Shown: positions 50,178-64,000 of the stretch, one piece after another
Layout: each line of letters begins with the position of its first letter
Position numbering within the stretch: the stretch's first letter is position 1
Origin: Theodoxus fluviatilis
Taxonomy: Eukaryota; Mollusca; Gastropoda; Cycloneritida; Neritidae
DNA length: 64,000 nucleotides
Direction: 5' to 3'
Assembly (NCBI GenBank): GCA_034096865.1
Contig: JAWQFJ010000604.1
Span: 32,501-96,500 of the forward strand
Notes under the pieces: model-generated
Databases searched by the model: none
What the model was told of the DNA's origin: nothing
Seen by the model: the letters and a program-made list of their open reading frames with translations, nothing else
Program-made: the position numbers and the translations under genes

Positions 50178-51757
50178 CTTCCTTCGGCATTCGTTTTCAT
50201 AGACCCTCGTTTTAACAACTGGAAGTCGAACTCCTACCATGATGTGTTAGCCCTTGTTCACTAAACAATAGTACTCCAGTCCACTTCTTCACCCCTCCAA
50301 CATCCCCCACCCCCTGTTATCAGCAGTTGACATTGCAGAGCCACAAAGTTAGACAGTAGCCGACATCCTGATAAAGATAGTGGAGAGGTCAGGTCGGGTC
50401 AAACGCACCGATCTGAGGTAAAGTAGAGCTGCTCTCATGAACGATGAGTTCGAAGCGTTTTCTTCTTCATCTGTCGCTTTGCACACAATGTGCAGCAGGG
50501 AAATGATAATTGTCCTGTGTTGCCTCTTCGAACTTTTGCTGAACTGTTGGGTTGATTTCCATCACACGCCATATATACTGATACTCGAGTCGACAGCTTT
50601 CAGAGGGTTGACTGTTCTAGCACTTTGACACAACTGACCTTTATGCTTTCATTTTGAATACACGAAAAAAAGAGGGCATAAAATGAGGAATGGGTCGAAA
50701 TAATTGCAGGACGTACTTAGTAGAAATCTGCAGCAAAATGGATGACTTCGTGAAATGAGGCGAGACCGACAGAGTATAGACAGAGATTCAGGTCTGCACA
50801 TACGCCTTCCTATGACCTCGGTGATGCTTTCCCTGGATAATTTACAGCCTTAGCAAAGTTTGGCCTTAGGCCGTTAGGGTGCTGACGTCACGCCTCTCTT
50901 GCCAAATTGTTGTGTCGGCAGTTGGCCCTCGTGAATGTGTGTGCTTGCGTGCGTGCGTGTGAGTGAGAGAGACAGACAGACATACAGAGAGACAGACAGG
51001 CAGGCAGGCAGGCAGACAGACAGACAGACAGACGAAGAGATGGGTAGGGATGGGTTAATTGGGGGGTAAGTAAGGGAAGGTGATGGGAGTCAGGCGTGAT
51101 CCTTCATGATAGTGATATGGTTAACACACCATAGCTCAGCTTATCTTACAATGCTCTCTTTCTCTGTCTGTCTCTTTCTGTCTCTGCCTGCCCCCAACGA
51201 CAAATCACATTAGTCCCCTTCCCCCACCCCCTTTTTTTTTGCGGTCTTAGCATTGGCACAGTGACCTTTGTGAGTCACTAGAATCTTCCCAAAAGGGAAA
51301 GCCCAGGACAACAATAAAAATGATGACACATTTCCTTCAGTAGCAAAATCCGTCTTCCCTGTAAATATTTTCTTACAGATGCAAACAGAAAGGTTGCAAG
51401 ATCAATGATTGAAAATGACTATCAAAATGACATTCAATATTCTCCAAAAGCAATAATGTTTAACAGTATCATTAACCTGGAGCCAAAACCTTTTTATGTT
51501 TGTCCTCTGCAGGTTGTTTGGCTCTATCCTAGTGGCTTCCCTGCAGTATCTCTGAAAACAGTGGCTTTTCACAATACAAGGATTATTCTACCCATTTGGA
51601 AAATGAAGTCTTTTTAACTTGAATTTGTTTGAAAATGGGTTATGGACTAATCACATAACAATTAACAACTCTACATGAATAACTGAAGCAAGGCTCTCAA
51701 AGACTTTGAAGAGCCCAGAATTGTGTATTTATGAAGTTGCTATTATTTGGATTTCAG
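50178..51757. other. Upstream region of the peptidase gene
   Basis: Mostly unique. A GTGCGTGC, GACAGACA and CAGGCAGG simple-repeat patch is at 50940-51033, and a short poly-T at 51232-51240. No coding exon is supported. The coding exon at 51808 may begin at an acceptor (TTTGGATTTCAG at 51757), so a noncoding first exon is probably somewhere in this stretch. Confidence 0.5.
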
Positions 51758-51807
51758 AACACAGTTTGGAGACCAGTTTCCAAAGAAACTTAAACTTTGA
51801 TCACACC

Positions 51808-59611
<7,804 letters not shown>

Positions 59612-59847
59612 TGTCCAAATGTGCAGTGCCAGCAGTCTGCTCCAGCCCTTTTCTCTGTGTTTCTGTCCTGACTATATGGACCTGTAGAGTCTGGGTCACT
59701 TTAAACCATGTTGACTTTAGGTCTGTAAAATTATTTTTCCTGTGTGCTTGTCTCTGTGTGCATTCTCTGTGGTGACAGTGCAGTGTGTTTCTCTGTGATT
59801 GTGACCAAAGTGGATCAAAATAAAGAAAGTCAGTTTGTATGACTGTC

Positions 59848-59933
<86 letters not shown>

Positions 59934-60750
59934 TGTGTTGAATGTACATTGGTGTGGGCCTGTGGTTGTGTAGCTTTATCTTTTTTTCTCTTCTGCCTGT
60001 TGATCATTTCCAATACACAAAGAAATTCCTTTCATTTTGTTTTCCATTTAGAATGCAAGTACACAGATCTTTGCATGTACTGAATGGTCTGCAACAAACA
60101 GTTTTTCAAGTCACTTGAGTTCAAATTCATATTCTAACTCTAAAGAACTTTTGTCCAGTTCAGTTTATGAATAATAACACCTTGAATACTGTAGGACTTT
60201 GTTGTTTATGTTTCCATGCAGGCAAGCAACTATCGGCTTACCACTGTTCAGATAATCACAGCACTGCATGAGTTGAACTCAAAAGTGGTTTTTGGACTTG
60301 GAAACAAAAATGATTCCTGTTTCAGGTGTCTGTTGCTGATTTTACCCCCTTTCTTCATATAATGTTCACTGAATTTATTCATGTAGTACAGTGATAAACA
60401 ATCAGGTAATTTTACTGCAGCAGCTTAGCCAGTATTATATGTCAATATTCATTCAGTATGTGATACTCAGCAGTCAACATTTAGTGCTGTGATACACACT
60501 TTTTTATTCTTGCACTAATTAAATGAAATTTCATAGGATGGAAGACAAATAGAGAAATCATCTGTCAACAAACCAGCACAGACAGGCATTCATTCCAACG
60601 TGAAGAGCATGAAAAAGTGTCGGATAACCAATGCACTGGATGTTGTGAAAGAGAAACTCTCCTTTGACAACAGAAACAAGTATTTTCTGGATTCCAACAG
60701 GCTGCAGGAAGTTAACAAATGATGTCTGGTAGTGTGCTTTGTCCTTGCTG
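59612..60750. other. Peptidase 3' untranslated region and flank
   Basis: After the TAG at 59609-59611 the sequence has no further coding exon. A (GT)n tract is at 59851-59931, just past the polyadenylation signal. From about 59.95 kb to 60.75 kb it is plain AT-rich DNA. Confidence 0.6.
59819..59824 (+). terminator. Polyadenylation signal of the peptidase gene
   Basis: AATAAA, 208 bases after the stop codon, followed within 30 bases by a GT-rich downstream element. The distance and downstream context are typical. Confidence 0.75.
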
Positions 60751-60946
60751 CCATTCCCTCTGTGGGTTGGGGGTAAGAATTGACCCACCTACTCTCTCTA
60801 GAGTTTCAGAAGAGGCAAATAACTAGGGAAATCATCACTTGACTTGCTCTAATTCTAACTTCTCATGCTTTTTGTGATGTATGGCCTTAAAATTGAATAG
60901 CCTACAAAGGCTGATGGGCTGTAAACCTCCATCCATCCATCCATTC
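60751..60946 (+). mobile_element. SINE-like dispersed repeat, copy 2
   Basis: Second copy of the repeat at 56709-56894. It keeps TGTGGGTTGGGGGTAAGAAT, the AGAGGCAAATAACTAGGGA core, AGCCTACAAAGGCTGATGGG and ends in CCATCCATCCATCC. About 70-80% similarity by eye, same orientation. Confidence 0.65.
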
Positions 60947-61130
60947 CCATACTGCCCCTTGCTGCCCAGCAAAGATGTGGGTAAATTGGCTTTCCTACTT
61001 GGCTGGTTCTAGATTTAGCAACCATATCAGGAAACAACAGGTACCTCTACCCCAAGGTTATCACTTGACTGCTAAGTGTAGAACAATGGGTCAGAGGAGG
61101 GAAACATAAAAGAAAGCAGCTAGCCCAGGC

Positions 61131-61174
<44 letters not shown>

Positions 61175-63439
61175 AAAGGAAAAATTGTGGTTACTGCAAC
61201 TGAACCAACTCTGCTTTTCTGCTGACCCTAAACTAAAAAAAAAAATCATAATGAAAAAAACCTTACAGTAAACAATGAAATGCATGCAATTCCATTTGTC
61301 CTGATATTTGAGCACTAGAAGAATCCACTTTTTAAGTTAAAAAAAGTTTTCAGTAAAGAAAAATTTTATGTTTATTCTCACTTCTTCTTAATAAAAGGGA
61401 AGAAAAGAAAGTTCAGGCCGACCTTTTGGTTGTTGCCTTGTAACTGCAACCTTAACTTTTTTTCCCCCTTAGCTTATGGTTGGTTCAGTATGGGAATAGC
61501 AGCAAAGAGCTGGGATTGCAGTATAGGACATTATACACCTTTAAGTAAGCCTTGGAATTGAATAGACTGGAAAACGAGTGTTCACCACCAGCTTTGCAGG
61601 CCCCTTGAGGAACCTATGACAATTTTAGGTTTTTCTGGCACTACTGGACATATCTAAAGTGGGGCGAATGTTAAAAAAATTCTTTTCATTACAATACAGG
61701 GATGGATAGAAACAGTTTGAGTCATGGAAGGGGCTAGATGTGCCTTGGCAAAGGCACGAAATGTTTGTTGGAGTCAGTTTATCAAAAGCACCAGAATTGC
61801 ACCAGAATTGGTGATAGAGAAGCTGGAGAGGGATAGTGAGCTAATGAGTGTAACATATGTAAGAGACTATAGTATTCAGTGTTCAAACAAAAATGCAGTT
61901 GTAATCATTTCCATTATAATGATGCTTTACTCTCACTGAATTATTGTATAATGTTGCTTTTAAAACAAAGCGTTTGAAATTTACTGCAATACCCATATCA
62001 TTCAGTGTTTATTTAGACTATTTATGATTTCTTCTGTACTTTAGTGATGAAAAAGAATATGAACACGATCATGAAGTTTTGAATTTTGTTCATGTGTGAG
62101 TCTTGTCAATGCAGAAATAAATGCACATTAAAAGATCTAGATCACATGTGTTTGTTTTGACTGAAGATAACATTCACATGCCTACTGGAAAAACTTGATC
62201 GCTCAAGGTGCACATGCATGACTTTTTATTGATGGGGCTTTTATTCCCATCATAATGAACAGAAGGCCCATGTATGCGCATGTGATGCATGTAGGCCATA
62301 TACTATGCATGGTGTGTGTGTGTGTGTGTGTGTGTGTGCAAATATTTGTGCACATCTTTCCACAATATTGATGGGGATGGCTGTGTGGTTTTTTAATTAT
62401 GCAGCATTGTCCTCATTTTGGGAGTACACTGTACAGATCGAATGCTTCAACAAAAAGAATAAAATGTATCTCTATAATCATCCTGTACCCTCTCTGATAG
62501 GCGTATCCCTAATTTTCTATAGCTGTGAAGAAACAAAATGTTCAAGACATGATATCGTCAAATGACACTATATCTTATATGATACTCATTCAGTATGAAC
62601 ACCACCCTAAAATTATTGACTAGACATTTGAGCACGTGTCTAACTGTACGTTGTTGCATTGAACATAACAATTAACTCTCGACACAAATTCTTTGTTCAT
62701 TTGACATCCATTTCCACAGCTGGTTGAAGGGTAATGTTGGAAGAAAAATGTTCAGCAATCAAACAACCAGATATATTCAAGAAACGTAGCCAAATACTCA
62801 AGCCAAGTGTGCAGAAGAACTCGGTGAGTCGCCTTTTAAGTTGTATGCATTTGATTTTCCTGGTAGTTTTGTCTAAATGAATTACTCAAATACTAAACAA
62901 TGTTTTTCATCTGCAAGTACTTTACCACCATTGTACCAAATGTACCAGTTTTCTTCTTCTATTTTTTCTTAACTACCAAGCCCATTAACGCTGAAATGGT
63001 CGTTGTCACCAACATTCGGCGACACTGTACCCGAGGTACTCTGTCCCCGGCGACAGAGTACCCCAGTTTGAAATCTCGTCCTTACAGTAACGTGACATAC
63101 CGATGATAGCGCTCAGCTCAGACCGCAGCCGCCACTCCGCCTGACTGACTTCGCACGCCTGGGGAGTTATGCTAAGATCCGGCCGCGTTAATATATCTGC
63201 GTTTTGATTAGCATTGTCTCATACACCCAGTGGCAAAAAACTCAACGGAGCGAGGCAACAGACGATCTTCAGAGGAAGAGTACCCGTCAACAGTGTTTCA
63301 GCCCTTTACACTTCCTGAAGATCTCGGAGAGAGGGCCACACCTGGATATAGCTCCAGGTGCCCGTCTGCTGCTTTCATCTCTTTGCACGCCTTGTGTGCA
63401 TCATGGGGCAGAAACTGCCTGCTTCCGCTACTGTTGGAC
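60947..63439. other. No gene seen
   Basis: Apart from the poly-G run and a short GT tract at 62311-62338, this is AT-rich sequence with no supported exon or RNA gene. Confidence 0.5.
61133..61173. repeat. Poly-G homopolymer, 41 bases
   Basis: An uninterrupted G run of about 41 bases. It can form quadruplexes and its length is unreliable in sequencing. Confidence 0.95.
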
Positions 63440-63910
63440 AGCAGGGCTTAGGTCTCTGGTGTTTTGGCTGATCCAGATCCAGCATGATGTCTTCTCTGCT
63501 GAGTCTGCCATAGCCCTCGCCACCTTTGTGCATTAGCGGCTGGAGAGCCCGAGCTGCCTACAAGTGTTGTGGACTGTGTGGCCTACAAAACCCCTAGCTC
63601 CCATCTCGGCAGCAAGGACAGCGGATTTGATACCCTGGCTTTTAAGCTGGTTGGCGAGAGGTTCATACTTCACCAGTTTGACTTGATGCCACTCTTTCAT
63701 TTTGTCTTCCATTGGAACAGTCAGCTCCATTAGTACCCATATAAAACACACACACACACTTTTTGGCATGAATTCCGCCATACAGGTTGGGTGCACGCTG
63801 ACATGGTCAATGGAGATAGTGAGTGGGGTACCTTGTTTGTAGGGCGTGTTGGAGGTCCTCACATGGAAGTTTACTCCCTTGTCTCTCTTCTTGCCAAGAT
63901 ACAATGCCAA
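63440..63910 (-). mobile_element. LINE C-terminal ORF remnant (RTE/Jockey type tail)
   Basis: On the minus strand, VLMELTVPMEDKMKEWHQ, KYEPLANQLKSQGIKSA, AAEMGARGFVGHTVHNT and CRQLGLSSR follow the pattern of the post-reverse-transcriptase domain of many animal LINE polyproteins (ELTVP...E....K..KY..L......G......EVGARG). After a TAG, ARAMADSAEKTSCWIWIS continues the family pattern in the same frame, so the stop is premature. The region left of it (toward 63.75-63.91 kb) holds a (GT)-type insertion and is degenerate. The rest of the element would lie beyond the window. Confidence 0.7.
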
Positions 63911-64000
63911 TGGTCTCCTAATGCAATTTGAAACAGTGGAAAACTACGGAAATCAAGATTGGCTTACTCTAACCAGTGCTGGCTATTTCTGTGGTCAGTG

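Overview
The window is animal nuclear DNA. It has genes split by GT-AG introns, heavy microsatellite load ((GA)n, (CA)n, (CT)n, (TGAG)n), minisatellites, and decayed LINE, Ty3/gypsy and piggyBac elements. A PERIOD protein with a vertebrate-like C-terminal CRY-binding region, next to a bacterial-type proline iminopeptidase, suits a lophotrochozoan and probably a mollusc. The host assignment is inference; no species-specific marker was recognised.

Layout. 1-14.4 kb has no gene I can support. It holds microsatellites, a 2 kb C-rich satellite (6.9-8.9 kb), a CR1/Jockey-like LINE on the minus strand (9.6-11.7 kb) embedded in GA arrays, and long purine tracts up to 13.1 kb. 14.5-39.6 kb is the circadian clock gene period on the minus strand. 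Twenty-five common exons join in frame to the stop at 17754, after any one of three candidate first exons. The 35.8 kb first exon gives 1511 residues. Its introns carry many simple repeats. 43.0-50.2 kb is a mobile-element and repeat cluster: a nested palindromic cluster, a 3-base N gap, an internally deleted Ty3/gypsy element, a piggyBac fragment, two palindromic GC-rich elements around a (TGAG)n satellite, and an inverted solo LTR with a 4-bp target duplication. 51.8-59.6 kb is a seven-exon proline iminopeptidase gene on the plus strand (318 residues). Its second intron is a 1.9 kb minisatellite that contains the exon 3 splice acceptor. 59.6-64 kb holds a SINE-like repeat, a long G run and the 3' end of a second LINE on the minus strand.

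The two genes have no evident functional link. PERIOD is the negative arm of the circadian transcription loop. The peptidase releases N-terminal proline from peptides. The most notable points are the three phase-matched first exons of period, two candidate frame-breaking cassette exons in it, the splice-acceptor minisatellite in the peptidase gene, the gypsy derivative that lost reverse transcriptase but keeps open frames, LINE copies sitting inside GA/TC microsatellites, and two palindromic element types I do not recognise.
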